From the NCBI RefSeq assembly GCF_031085155.1, contig NZ_JAVHUL010000027.1:1-41034 (forward strand): a stretch of 41,034 nucleotides of DNA. The letters are read 5' to 3'. The translations under genes and the position numbers were made by a program. Shown here in pieces: positions 9,019 to 17,775 of this stretch (positions are counted from its first letter, which is position 1; the number at the start of each line of letters is the position of its first letter). Source of the DNA: Mesonia profundi. Its GTDB lineage: Bacteria; Bacteroidota; Bacteroidia; Flavobacteriales; Flavobacteriaceae. Below the pieces are notes generated by a model. The model saw nothing but the letters and a program-made list of their open reading frames with translations. It made no database searches and was not told where the DNA came from.

Positions 9019-9078
9019 AAAAAAACACCTTTATATTTATGAGTGATTGTTTTCACCTCATCACACAAAGGTGTTTTT
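9019..9078 (-). terminator. Intrinsic terminator after beta-helix gene
   Basis: AAAAACACCTTT at 9021-9032 and AAAGGTGTTTTT at 9067-9078 are perfectly complementary 12-base arms. An inner imperfect stem is made from ATGAGTGA and TCACCTCAT. Read on the minus strand the structure ends in a seven-T tract. It lies 49 bp past the stop of the gene at 9127-10359 and before the gene at 8124-8990, so it ends transcription of the former. Confidence 0.8.
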
Positions 9079-9126
9079 AATAAAATAGTTTTTAATTTGT
9101 CCAATTCTTTTATAAATACAATTTTA

Positions 9127-10359
9127 CTATTGAAAAATCACACTACATCCGTCTGTACAGTCTGCATTTGTACCATTACCATTGTTGCTAAAAGTATTTG
9201 CACTTTCTACTCCAGCTTTTGTAGAAGGCGTCATTGTAGCTCCATTTTCAACAACTAAACCCCAACTATAGCTATCTGAAATAGAACAGTCATTCATAAT
9301 AAAAGATCCATTGTTGTTATTATTTACCCAAATACTTGAATAACCATATGTACCGCTAGAGCCTCCATTTTTAAGATTTACAAAAGCAAATTCATTCAAT
9401 GGATTGTTAGAATCAAGATGAATTAAACCCCAATAACCCACTGCATCAACGTTACCTTTAATTGTAATAGGTTCATTACTTGTCCCAATGGCATGCATAG
9501 AACCTGAAGAGCTAATATTAATGCCAGCACCAGAACCCATTAAAAATCGAACTCCTGGACTCAATGTCAAGTCATCTTTAATATTTAGACTTCCTTCAAT
9601 TAAATAAGGAACATTTATATTTTTAACCATTTGGGGTTGATTCATTGATGAACTAAAAACTTCTATATGGTTTTTAGTATTTCCATCCCCATAATCTGAA
9701 GCATCGTCTAAAGAGCCAATAATGGACATTGGAATGTTAATAGGGGCATCACCATTACTGCTAAACACATTATTGCTAAAATTTGGAATTAAAGCATTAT
9801 CTTCAATCGCGAGCCCATAACCTTTACTATTTTTAATAGTAGAATTCTTAAGAGTTAGCTGTCCCGCATTGTTATTATTAACCCAAATGATGGCATTGGA
9901 GTATGTTCCGCTTCCACCTCCATCTGCAATACTCACATAATTTAATTCATTATTCGGGTTATTGGAGTCAAAATGCAAAAGATCCCAAAATCCTGGCGAA
10001 GCTGTTTTTCCTCTAAGGATAATAGGAGAATCTAAAGTTCCTACGGCATTAAATGAACCCGTATTTTCAACATTAATACCAGCTCCTGCACACATTACAA
10101 TCTCAACTCCTGCTTCTATTATTAAGTCTGCCTTTACATTAATACCGCCACAAATTTCATAGTCAACACCTGTTCTGTGGTTTATCAAAACTGTTTCGCT
10201 ATCAATATTAGAATCAATGACAATTATACCTGCCGGTGTATCTGGATTTGGATCACCAGAATCGTCTATAGTATCGTCGTCACTACTACAACTGGTGATT
10301 ATAGAGCCCACTAAAAGCAATGCGAATAGGGTTTTGAATTTAATTTGAATAGTATTCAT
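9127..10359 (-). CDS. Beta-helix lipoprotein, likely surface exposed
   Basis: A 410-residue lipoprotein from the ATG at 10357-10359. A longer frame starts at 10410, but its 17 extra residues lie before a complete signal peptide (MNTIQIKFKTLFALLLVGS, Cys24), so the inner start is preferred. The residues after the Cys are SSDDD, close to the acidic lipoprotein export signal described in Flavobacterium and Bacteroides, so surface exposure is likely. The mature protein is a right-handed beta-helix with two copies of one module: GTLDSPIILRGK with PGFWDLLHFDSNNP, and GTSNEPITIKGN with VGYWGLIHLDSNNP. Each is followed by GGxSGTY, a WVNNNN loop and a YGLAIE or WGLVVE rung. It ends with a Cys-rich ADCTDGCSVIFQ. 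The plan is that of 4189-5541. It lies 53 bp downstream of the barrel gene at 10413-10934. Confidence 0.83.
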   Translation of the reverse strand: MNTIQIKFKTLFALLLVGSIITSCSSDDDTIDDSGDPNPDTPAGIIVIDSNIDSETVLINHRTGVDYEICGGINVKADLIIEAGVEIVMCAGAGINVENTGSFNAVGTLDSPIILRGKTASPGFWDLLHFDSNNPNNELNYVSIADGGGSGTYSNAIIWVNNNNAGQLTLKNSTIKNSKGYGLAIEDNALIPNFSNNVFSSNGDAPINIPMSIIGSLDDASDYGDGNTKNHIEVFSSSMNQPQMVKNINVPYLIEGSLNIKDDLTLSPGVRFLMGSGAGINISSSGSMHAIGTSNEPITIKGNVDAVGYWGLIHLDSNNPLNEFAFVNLKNGGSSGTYGYSSIWVNNNNNGSFIMNDCSISDSYSWGLVVENGATMTPSTKAGVESANTFSNNGNGTNADCTDGCSVIFQ

Positions 10360-10412
10360 TATAATTGGGTTTTTCTGGGTTATACTTTTTTTAAAACTGG
10401 GAGTTTTCATTT

Positions 10413-10934
10413 TTATATTTTAAATTTCACACCGGCTGCAAGCACAAGCTGACCCCCATCAATAATAACATACTTGAGCTCTGCAAACGGTGTGATTTTA
10501 CTGTCTAAATTTAATTTTGCTCCCCCTCCAAGGTTGAGACCAAAACGGCCATCAGAGCTGGAGTAATCATTACCAAATAAAGTAGATCCATCATAGCTTA
10601 CTTTAACACTGCTATAATTAAGTCCTCCAAGACCATATACATCAAATTTTTCCTCCTGTATAAAGTAGTAATTGGCATTGGCGTTTACCTCAAACCAGTT
10701 CACTTTAACTGGACCAGTTTCTTTGGGGAGGTAGAATATAAAACTTGGAGATATACTTAGCTTGTCCATAATGCCAAATTCTGCATTTGCACCAATACCT
10801 ATGTTTTCAATTTCGGTACCATAGGCTAGCATTGCTCCAATGTTGGTTTCTATTTCTTGTGCATTTGTGCTTGAGGGAATAAGGCTTATTAGAAATAAGC
10901 TTAAACTGGCGATAATTAAATTTTGTTTTTTCAT
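10413..10934 (-). CDS. Small outer-membrane beta-barrel protein
   Basis: A 173-residue exported protein. The signal peptide ends SSTNAQ (about residue 25). The mature chain is a series of about eight amphipathic strands separated by short turns, for example LSISPSFIFYLP, WFEVNANANYYFI, KFDVYGLGGLNYSSVKVSY, RFGLNLGGGAKLNL, ITPFAELKYVII and QLVLAAGVKFKI. It ends in Phe-Lys-Ile. This is the OmpX/OmpW-sized porin-family barrel of Bacteroidetes, where LNLGGGAKL and PFAEL-Y are common. The role is unknown. It directly precedes the beta-helix lipoprotein (53 bp to its ATG, 2 bp to the longer frame), so the two are probably one transcript. Confidence 0.85.
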   Translation of the reverse strand: MKKQNLIIASLSLFLISLIPSSTNAQEIETNIGAMLAYGTEIENIGIGANAEFGIMDKLSISPSFIFYLPKETGPVKVNWFEVNANANYYFIQEEKFDVYGLGGLNYSSVKVSYDGSTLFGNDYSSSDGRFGLNLGGGAKLNLDSKITPFAELKYVIIDGGQLVLAAGVKFKI

Positions 10935-10985
10935 GATAGATTGGGTTTAATTAGGGTCTAGATTTAAATTGATCTCCCTGTGTTA

Positions 10986-11016
10986 AGACTACAGAAGCTT
11001 TCTCCTTCTATAGTCT
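10986..11016 (-). terminator. Hairpin after ELWxxDGT gene
   Basis: AGACTACAGAAG at 10986-10997 and CTTCTATAGTCT at 11005-11016 form a 12-bp stem with one wobble pair and a 7-base loop. It lies 25 bp past the stop codon of the gene at 11042-12688. No strong T tract follows on the minus strand, so it may be a weak terminator or a processing site. Confidence 0.45.
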
Positions 11017-11041
11017 CAACGAGGATATTTTTCAGAATTAA

Positions 11042-12688
11042 TTAATTTTTTAAAATTTGTTTGGTCAAGCTTTGATGGTTATCTGTAGTGATTTTTACAA
11101 AATAACTTCCAGCAGTAAATTGTGAGATATTAATTTCAGATTCTCCTTCCCAAGTTTGTAGGTGCTGTCCCGTGATAGAAAGAAGCTCCACTTTTTGAAT
11201 GTTATGAGCAGTGGTCTCTAGGTGTAAAACATCTTGAACTGGGTTGGGATAGACTACAAAGTCACTCTCCCCAGGTGTATTGACATTTAGGTTATTGGTA
11301 GTTCGTTTATACATTTTAATACCATTACCGTCATAATCTGCTGTATAATAAAGTGTGCCAGCCACTACAGCATGTTCAAAAGTAGCATTAGGAATAGGAT
11401 CGCTATTTGGTGCAATAGTAGGCGCGATGACTTGTGTTCCTGATGTGCTACCGTCACTTACCCAAAGTTGTCGCCCGTTTGAGCCATCGTCAGCTGTAAA
11501 ATATAGCCTATCATCATAAGTAAATGTATTGCTTAGTTGATCTGATGTCGTGATGATTTTAACAGTATTAGTTGCTGTCCCATCAGTTACCCATAATCCA
11601 TAACTATTACCATCATAAGCTCCAAAATAAAGCTGACCGTTATACTCTATAAAATTTCTAGGATTACTATGGCTGCTATTAGTTGAACCAGGATTAATAT
11701 CTTTGAGCAATACTGTTCCTGCCTCTGTTCCATCAGTTACCCACAGTTCGGTTCCATTGTTCCCATCGTCAGCTTTAAAATAAACCTTGTTGTTATATGC
11801 TGTAAAATCTCCAGGTAGGCTGTTAGGAATAGTACTTGTGTTAATGTCTTTTAACATATATGTACCAGCATTTGTCCCGTCGGTTACCCAAGGCTCTTTA
11901 CCGTGGGAGTCATCTGTTGCTGAAAAATATACTTTATTATTAACTGCATAAAATGAAGTGGGATAACTAGAAGAAGAGCCTGTTTTGATATCTTTGATTA
12001 AATTAGTTCCGTTTGTTGTTCCATCAATTCCCCATAGTTCAGTCCCATAGGTATCGTCTTTTGCATTCAAGAGAATTTTTCCGTTAGATTTTACAATTCC
12101 ACCATTGGTGAAAGGGTTACTACCGCTTGAACCAAAATAAATGTCGGCTATTTGAGTAGTTCCACTTTCTGTTCCATCGGTTACCCAAGGTTCTCTTCCG
12201 TTGTAACCATTGTCTGCAGCAAAATAGAGGCTTCCGTTAAGCTCTATAAACGAATATGGACCACTTTCTCCTCCAATTTGTATATTTTTAATAAGGCTTG
12301 GCGCTGATCCAACAAATTCATAAAGTTCTCTATTCCAATTGCCTCCCTCATTATGAAGCGCACTAAAAATTAGTTGGTTATTAAAGACCTTGAGATCTCT
12401 AGGTTGAGAGCCAGGGTGAGTAGGTGTCACAGTACCTGATAATACATTTGTTGTAGTTCCATCGCTACTCCAAAGCCAATTTTTACCTGTTTGTTGAAAA
12501 TCTGCAGTAAAAAATACTTCTCCATTATATTCGGTTAAATATTTAGGAGTTATGGCATCTGGACTTACTAGTTCTGGAGTTTGTGCCATAAGGCAGTTGG
12601 CAAATAATAAGGCTATCAAAAAGGAACCCGTTTTAGAGAACCCGTTAAGAATTTGTTTTTCTCTTGTTAAGTAATTTTTAAGTTTCAT
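11042..12688 (-). CDS. ELWxxDGT-repeat protein with T9SS sorting domain
   Basis: A 548-residue secreted protein. A long N-terminus (about 35 residues) ends in a signal peptide at CLMAQ. Residues about 50-450 are roughly eight repeats of 45-50 residues with the core (E/G)-(L/P)-W-x-x-D-G-T-x-x-G-T, for example TELWVTDGTEAGTVLLKDIN, REPWVTDGTESGTTQIADI and YGLWVTDGTATNTVKI. This matches the ELWxxDGT (hyalin-like) family, which likely folds as a propeller-like array. The last 80 residues, FVVYPNPVQDVLHLE through QLLSITGQ-like and GSYFVKITTDNHQSLTKQIL, are a type A T9SS C-terminal domain. The protein is therefore expected to pass the outer membrane and be attached to the surface or released. It is probably an adhesin or scaffold, by inference. 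Confidence 0.92.
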   Translation of the reverse strand: MKLKNYLTREKQILNGFSKTGSFLIALLFANCLMAQTPELVSPDAITPKYLTEYNGEVFFTADFQQTGKNWLWSSDGTTTNVLSGTVTPTHPGSQPRDLKVFNNQLIFSALHNEGGNWNRELYEFVGSAPSLIKNIQIGGESGPYSFIELNGSLYFAADNGYNGREPWVTDGTESGTTQIADIYFGSSGSNPFTNGGIVKSNGKILLNAKDDTYGTELWGIDGTTNGTNLIKDIKTGSSSSYPTSFYAVNNKVYFSATDDSHGKEPWVTDGTNAGTYMLKDINTSTIPNSLPGDFTAYNNKVYFKADDGNNGTELWVTDGTEAGTVLLKDINPGSTNSSHSNPRNFIEYNGQLYFGAYDGNSYGLWVTDGTATNTVKIITTSDQLSNTFTYDDRLYFTADDGSNGRQLWVSDGSTSGTQVIAPTIAPNSDPIPNATFEHAVVAGTLYYTADYDGNGIKMYKRTTNNLNVNTPGESDFVVYPNPVQDVLHLETTAHNIQKVELLSITGQHLQTWEGESEINISQFTAGSYFVKITTDNHQSLTKQILKN

Positions 12689-12741
12689 AATTAATTGTTT
12701 TTAGTTTAATTTTCTATTTTATTGTTTAAGGTTTCAACTTC

Positions 12742-13137
12742 TCAAATATTCTTAAACCATTCTTCATATTTTTCACCAAGCCATGGTACAGGTTTTTGTT
12801 TTTCGTTAATAGCATTGATTAAGCCCATAACCCATAAATAAAGCAGTCCTAATGATCCTAAAAAACTAACGATCCAACCCAAGATCGGGACCATACCAAC
12901 TACAAACAAAGCTAATCCTGTTAAGGCTATCCCTAAAGATTGTTTAATGTGGTATGTTGGAAAGACTGCTTTTTTATCATTGTTCATAATAAAGGCTATA
13001 ATCAAACCTATAAAGGTGATGTAAGCGATGATAGCTATATTTTTATCTTCTGTTACAAGTGCTGTAGATGCATTTGTTGTATGCTGTGTATTGGCTTCCT
13101 CTGAAGGCATACTTGATGTATTTGTTTTTGGGTCCAT
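12742..13137 (-). CDS. DUF4870/Tic20-like membrane protein
   Basis: A 131-residue inner-membrane protein. A hydrophilic, Ser/Thr/Asn-rich N-terminus of about 30 residues is followed by a DKNIAIIAYITFIGLIIAFIM helix, then FPTYHIKQSLGIALTGLALFVVG and a long hydrophobic segment with PILGWIVSFLGSLGLLYLWVMG. It ends in the amphipathic KPVPWLGEKYEEWFK. The short loop with HIKQSL between the first two helices, and the final P-x-x-G, are typical of the DUF4870/Tic20-like small membrane proteins. The function is unknown. It lies 53 bp upstream of the ELWxxDGT gene on the same strand and is divergent from the LytTR regulator. Confidence 0.8.
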   Translation of the reverse strand: MDPKTNTSSMPSEEANTQHTTNASTALVTEDKNIAIIAYITFIGLIIAFIMNNDKKAVFPTYHIKQSLGIALTGLALFVVGMVPILGWIVSFLGSLGLLYLWVMGLINAINEKQKPVPWLGEKYEEWFKNI

Positions 13138-13396
13138 AATATTTTTATTTATACAAATGTTTATTTAAATATCTGATATTCAATGAGCAAATGTGTGAAT
13201 GGGGCTAAACACTTTATAATAGGTAAGATTTTGGAGGTAACTGGTAATTGCTGTTTTAGCTGTAAATGTGGGCTTACCAATAATCAAAGAATTTAAACCA
13301 AATACAAGCTTATTCCTACCAGCTATACATTTTTGTCTTAGTTAATCTATATTTTTAGTATTTTTAGAAAACTCCCAAGTTTAAAAACCTGAATTT

Positions 13397-14119
13397 ATGA
13401 TTAAGATAGTGCTTATAGATGATGAACCCAAAGCCATAAAAAGTTTAGAATGGGAGATTACTAACTTTTGTAAAGATGTTGAGGTCATGGCTACGTTTAC
13501 CAAGCCAAAAGAAGCGATTTCTTACTTACAGCATCACGATCCAGATTGTGTATTTTTGGATGTAGAGATGCCTGAAATGGATGGTTTTCAGCTTCTAAAT
13601 CATTTTAAAAAAAGAAATTTCTGTGTGGTTTTTGTAACAGCATATAACCAATATGCTATCAAAGCTATCAAAGAAAATGCCATGGATTACTTACTAAAAC
13701 CTATCGATTCTGATGATTTAGTATTTACTATGGAAAAGCTTAAAGCCGATAAAAAAAATGGAAGAACTTATGATGCTCTAGAAGAACGCTTACGTTCGCA
13801 TACTACTAAACGCATCGCTATTCCTGTTGAAGGCAAGTTAATTTTCTTAAATACAGAAGATATTGTCTATTGTGAGAGTGATGGGAATTACTGTAAAATC
13901 CACTTGGCAAATAAAAAGCCTTTATTTATTTCAAAAAAATTAAAAGAAGTCAAATCCCTCTTGCCCGAGGATGACTTTTTTAGAGTGCATAATAGCTATG
14001 TTATTAACTTGAAGAGAGTGAGTGAGTATCTAAAAAAGGATGGTTACGTCGTCTTAGATAATCAAAAAGAAATCCCCGTTTCGCGAAATAAGAAGTCTGC
14101 TTTTTTAGATAAAATCTAA
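13397..14119 (+). CDS. LytTR-family response regulator
   Basis: A 240-residue response regulator. The receiver domain (1-120) has the acidic pair D8/D9, phospho-acceptor D55 (VFLDVEMPEMDG), the conserved T81 (FVTAY) and K101 (LLKP). The C-terminal LytTR DNA-binding domain (about 138-240) shows GKLIFLNTEDIVYCESDGNYCKI, FRVHNSYVINL and EIPVSRNKK, the standard signature of this class. It presumably receives phosphate from the kinase at 14125-15627, which starts 5 bp after its stop codon, and perhaps also from the TPR kinase at 15709. A 259-bp gap separates it from the divergent membrane gene and must hold both promoters. LytTR proteins usually bind direct repeats, which I could not place confidently here. 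Confidence 0.95.
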   Translation: MIKIVLIDDEPKAIKSLEWEITNFCKDVEVMATFTKPKEAISYLQHHDPDCVFLDVEMPEMDGFQLLNHFKKRNFCVVFVTAYNQYAIKAIKENAMDYLLKPIDSDDLVFTMEKLKADKKNGRTYDALEERLRSHTTKRIAIPVEGKLIFLNTEDIVYCESDGNYCKIHLANKKPLFISKKLKEVKSLLPEDDFFRVHNSYVINLKRVSEYLKKDGYVVLDNQKEIPVSRNKKSAFLDKI

Positions 14120-14124
14120 GCGCA

Positions 14125-15627
14125 ATGGAATTTTTTTCTACCTTTTTCTTTTGGCAATTAATGGTGACTGCATTGTTTATACTCAGTATGATAAGCCTTG
14201 TTATTGGGTTTAATTCTAGTGAGAAAAGCTTCTTGTTCTATGCGACCTACACGTTTTTCTTGCTGTTTTATTTTATTCTTGTCTCTCCTTATGATTTCGA
14301 GTGGCTCAATCAGCTTTATGCCACACCCTTTAAAGCGCTACGTTGGTATACACAGGTAGTTTACAACTGCTCCTATTTTCTTTTCTTCCTCTATTTTTTA
14401 GACATCAAAACCCATATTTACAAGCTTTATAGGTTCTTGATAAAAGTTGTAGGTATAGCTTTTACCGTAGGGACACTGGTTTTTGCATATGCGATGCTTA
14501 CAAAAGATGCTCCTCTTTTCTCCAATTTTTATATTTATGTCTTTGTGCCTATCGTCTTTTGCTTTGCGGTATATACGCTAATCAGGTCTATGTCACTTCC
14601 CGGAAGATTAAAGTATTTCTTTATTATAGGAGGAGGGGTTTTTATCATCTTAGCGATGATGGCACTTTTCTTTCCAATTATGGAATGGCAATTTTTTAAT
14701 ATGAAACCTTTTGCGCTTTTTCATATAGGAATCTACTTTGAGCAGTTCGTATTTGCTGTGGGTTTAGCGTATAAAGTGAAGCAAATGAATACTGCTTTGC
14801 TGGAAAAGTCCTTAGAAAATCAACAAATTAAAGAGAAGCAAAATCGAATCTTAGAAGAAAAGCTAAAAGAGAAAGAAAGTGAAATACTCGCCATAACCGC
14901 TAAGACGGAAGAAGAACGAGTTTCCCAACTTAAATCTAAATTTGAAGATGAGATACATCACCTACATTTAGCTTCCTTACAAAGTCAGATGAACCCGCAC
15001 TTTATTTTTAATGCGCTTAATTCGATTAAGGTTTTTTTGATTGAAAATGACAAACAACAGGCGATTTACTACTTAAATAAGTTTTCAAAACTCATCAGGA
15101 TTATTCTAGAAAGTACCCAAGTAGAAAGCATTACCTTACATGAAGAGTTATCTGTTTTAGAACTCTATGTTAATATAGAAAACATCCGTTTTGAAGATAA
15201 AATTAACTTACAGATTAAGAATTCCGAAAAGCTCAACCTTAAGAATATAATGGTTCCGCCCATGATTCTACAGCCTTTTATAGAGAACTCTATCTGGCAT
15301 GGACTTATGTTGAGAGAAGGAGAGAAAAAGATAAATCTAAGCTTTTATGAAACCCAAGACGGAGTAATGCTTAAAATTTTCGATAATGGAATAGGGCGTC
15401 AAAAATCTAGACAAAATGTAGGAAGAAAATTGTTTAAAAAACAATCGGTAGGACTAAAGATTAATCAGGAGAGACTCGATCATTTCAATCAAAAAAGAAA
15501 CCTCAACTATTCTTTCAAAATAAATGATTTGAAGAAAGAAGATGGGCAAGCTATGGGTACTGAAATAGTTTTTTATTTCAGTAAAAAAAATGAAGAACTC
15601 CGTAGTCTTTTAAAAAGTGGAACTTAG
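14125..15627 (+). CDS. LytS-type histidine kinase, seven membrane helices
   Basis: A 500-residue membrane sensor kinase. Residues 1-215 contain seven hydrophobic segments (for example FFFWQLMVTALFILSMISLVI, YFFIIGGGVFIILAMMALFF, LFHIGIYFEQFVFAVGLAY), resembling the 7TM diverse intracellular signalling type. A coiled coil follows (about 218-275, EKSLENQQIKEKQNRILEEK). The kinase part is of the His_kinase (LytS/YpdA) family: SQMNPHFIFNALNSIK with phospho-acceptor H292, then PPMILQPFIENSIWHGL (N box), FDNGIGR and GTEIVFYF (ATP-binding). It lies 5 bp after the regulator, so the pair is an operon and likely partners. The input signal is unknown. Confidence 0.93.
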   Translation: MEFFSTFFFWQLMVTALFILSMISLVIGFNSSEKSFLFYATYTFFLLFYFILVSPYDFEWLNQLYATPFKALRWYTQVVYNCSYFLFFLYFLDIKTHIYKLYRFLIKVVGIAFTVGTLVFAYAMLTKDAPLFSNFYIYVFVPIVFCFAVYTLIRSMSLPGRLKYFFIIGGGVFIILAMMALFFPIMEWQFFNMKPFALFHIGIYFEQFVFAVGLAYKVKQMNTALLEKSLENQQIKEKQNRILEEKLKEKESEILAITAKTEEERVSQLKSKFEDEIHHLHLASLQSQMNPHFIFNALNSIKVFLIENDKQQAIYYLNKFSKLIRIILESTQVESITLHEELSVLELYVNIENIRFEDKINLQIKNSEKLNLKNIMVPPMILQPFIENSIWHGLMLREGEKKINLSFYETQDGVMLKIFDNGIGRQKSRQNVGRKLFKKQSVGLKINQERLDHFNQKRNLNYSFKINDLKKEDGQAMGTEIVFYFSKKNEELRSLLKSGT

Positions 15628-15708
15628 TGTCAATAGTTTAAAACTACTTTGAAATCAATAAATAACGAATATTTTTTAATGAGACAATGATCTTAATAAG
15701 AACTTAAT

Positions 15709-17772
15709 TTGGATTCTACACATCACTTTTATTTCTCAAAAGTACATCTTCGTAACTTCCTTCGAGGCTCGCTATTTATTGTCATTTTATTACATTCTGG
15801 TTTGGCTTTGGCTCAGAAAACATCAAAAATTGATAGTTTAAGTACACTGTTGGAACAAGAAACTAATGACTCGTTAAAAATAATCCACGAGATTGAGCTC
15901 TCAAGAGAGATTCATAGAAAGCAACATAGTGAAAAAGAAGAATATAACCACGCTCAAAATGCTATTGAACTAGCCCTTCAATTAAAAGACACGCTTTTAT
16001 ATGCCAGAACGCTAGATAATTTTGGTTTGCTTCATAGGTTTCATCAGCAGTATGATGAGGCTTTAAATTTGCACACTAAAGCTTTTGCCCTTGTGGAAAA
16101 TAAAAATGTAAAGCCATATTATAAAATGCGGTTTGCTAATAATGCTGGGGTAGCCAGTCGAAATCATCAAAAATACGCCACCGCCGTTTCCTATTATATG
16201 AAGGCTTTGAAGGTTGCAGAAGAAGAGAAAAATCTTAAAGATATTTCAATTTCAAGCAATGGAATAGGGAATGCTCTTTCTTATATACCCGGTCGAGAAG
16301 AAGAAGCCTTGAGTTATTTTTTACGTGCCCTAGAGGCTGAAAAAGAACGTAAAAATAGTTTGGGATTGGCTATGAATTATCTTTCTATAAGTGACTACTA
16401 CATTAACAAAAATAATTATAAAATTTCACGCAAATACTTAGATACACTACTCCAACTCAATCAAAAAAGAAAGGATGAATTTGGACTGGCTATTACCTAT
16501 GAATTTATGGGAATTTCTTACTTGAAAGAAGGTGAAAATTTAGAAAAAGCGGTGGTTTATTTTCAAAATGCATTAACTCGCTTTAAGGTCTTAAACAACA
16601 ATCATAAACAAGCAGAGATACTCAGGAACTTAGGAAGTCTTCAGTTCAAACGGGGTAATACAGCCCTTGCTGAAGATTATTTTCAAGAGTCGCTCTCATT
16701 AGCAAAAGAGATTCAGCAAAATGAATTGGTTCGAGAAAACTCCATGAAATTATCCCAAATTTTAGAAGATGAAGGTAATTATGAGCATGCTTTATATTAT
16801 TACAAGCAGGCTAATGCCTATGAGGATAGTATACAGCTTACCAATCAAAATGTGAGAATTGAGATGCTCACAAGAAAGTATAATTTAGAGAAGAAGGAAA
16901 ATCAGATTAAATTACTTCAAAAAGATAAAGTGCTGCAGCAAAATGTGGTAGAAAGTCAACATCAACAATTAGAACGGCGTAGGTTAACAATGGTTCTTTT
17001 GGGAGTAGGCTTTTTATTATTATTGGTTATTTTTTTAATGCAATACCGAAATTATCGTACAAAGAAAGAGACCAACGCACGTATTCAACAAGAAGAAAAA
17101 GAAAAAATGAATGCGATTTATGAGCGCAACTTGGCACAGTCAGAAATATTAGTGACACGCTTACGGGTTAATCCTCATTTTTTATTTAATAGCCTCAACG
17201 CTATCACTTACCTTATACAAAGCGAACAGAATCTTAAAGCCATAAAATATCTTAAAATTTTTAGTCGTTATACGAGAATGGTATTAGAAACCTCTAAGAA
17301 ACATGTCATTTCTCTACAAGAAGAACTTAAACTTACTGACTATTACTTGATGTTAGAAAAAAACAGGTTTGAGGATGGGTTTGAATTTCGTGTGAGCGGA
17401 GATGATTTTCCAGAAATTGATGGAATAGAGATTCCGCCATTATTGCTCCAACCTTTTATGGAAAATGCCATTTGGCACGGATTATTGTCTAGCAAAAAAG
17501 ATGATAAAGTACTTCATGTAAGTATTGATTCAAAAGAAAATAGTACTCTTATTATTATTGATGACAATGGTATTGGAAGAGAAGAATCTACTAAAAGAGG
17601 ACATAGAAAAAAGCACAATAGTATGGGAATACAGATCATTGATGAGCGAATAGAATTATATAATAAAAGCTACCCAGGAAAAATAAGCTATGAAATTATC
17701 GATAAAAAAGATGAAAATGGTGAAGCCACAGGAACTCAAGTGGTTTTTACGCTATTAAAAGAAAAGGAATAA
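15709..17772 (+). CDS. TPR-containing LytS-type histidine kinase
   Basis: A 687-residue sensor kinase. The signal peptide ends LALAQ (about residue 36), so the first half is extracytoplasmic: some eight TPR units (about residues 60-370, for example YDEALNLHTKAFALVENK, YATAVSYYMKALKVAEE, LAEDYFQESLSLAKE). A coiled region, one membrane helix (about 424-445, LTMVLLGVGFLLLLVIFLMQY), and a His_kinase domain follow. That domain has RVNPHFLFNSLNAITYL with H490, PPLLLQPFMENAIWHGL, DDNGIGREES and GTQVVFTLL. No ATG is available before the signal peptide; the only in-frame start after the TAA at 15697 is TTG at 15709. No response regulator follows, so it probably shares the LytTR protein at 13397 with the kinase 81 bp upstream. 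Confidence 0.9.
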   Translation: MDSTHHFYFSKVHLRNFLRGSLFIVILLHSGLALAQKTSKIDSLSTLLEQETNDSLKIIHEIELSREIHRKQHSEKEEYNHAQNAIELALQLKDTLLYARTLDNFGLLHRFHQQYDEALNLHTKAFALVENKNVKPYYKMRFANNAGVASRNHQKYATAVSYYMKALKVAEEEKNLKDISISSNGIGNALSYIPGREEEALSYFLRALEAEKERKNSLGLAMNYLSISDYYINKNNYKISRKYLDTLLQLNQKRKDEFGLAITYEFMGISYLKEGENLEKAVVYFQNALTRFKVLNNNHKQAEILRNLGSLQFKRGNTALAEDYFQESLSLAKEIQQNELVRENSMKLSQILEDEGNYEHALYYYKQANAYEDSIQLTNQNVRIEMLTRKYNLEKKENQIKLLQKDKVLQQNVVESQHQQLERRRLTMVLLGVGFLLLLVIFLMQYRNYRTKKETNARIQQEEKEKMNAIYERNLAQSEILVTRLRVNPHFLFNSLNAITYLIQSEQNLKAIKYLKIFSRYTRMVLETSKKHVISLQEELKLTDYYLMLEKNRFEDGFEFRVSGDDFPEIDGIEIPPLLLQPFMENAIWHGLLSSKKDDKVLHVSIDSKENSTLIIIDDNGIGREESTKRGHRKKHNSMGIQIIDERIELYNKSYPGKISYEIIDKKDENGEATGTQVVFTLLKEKE

Positions 17773-17775
17773 TTT

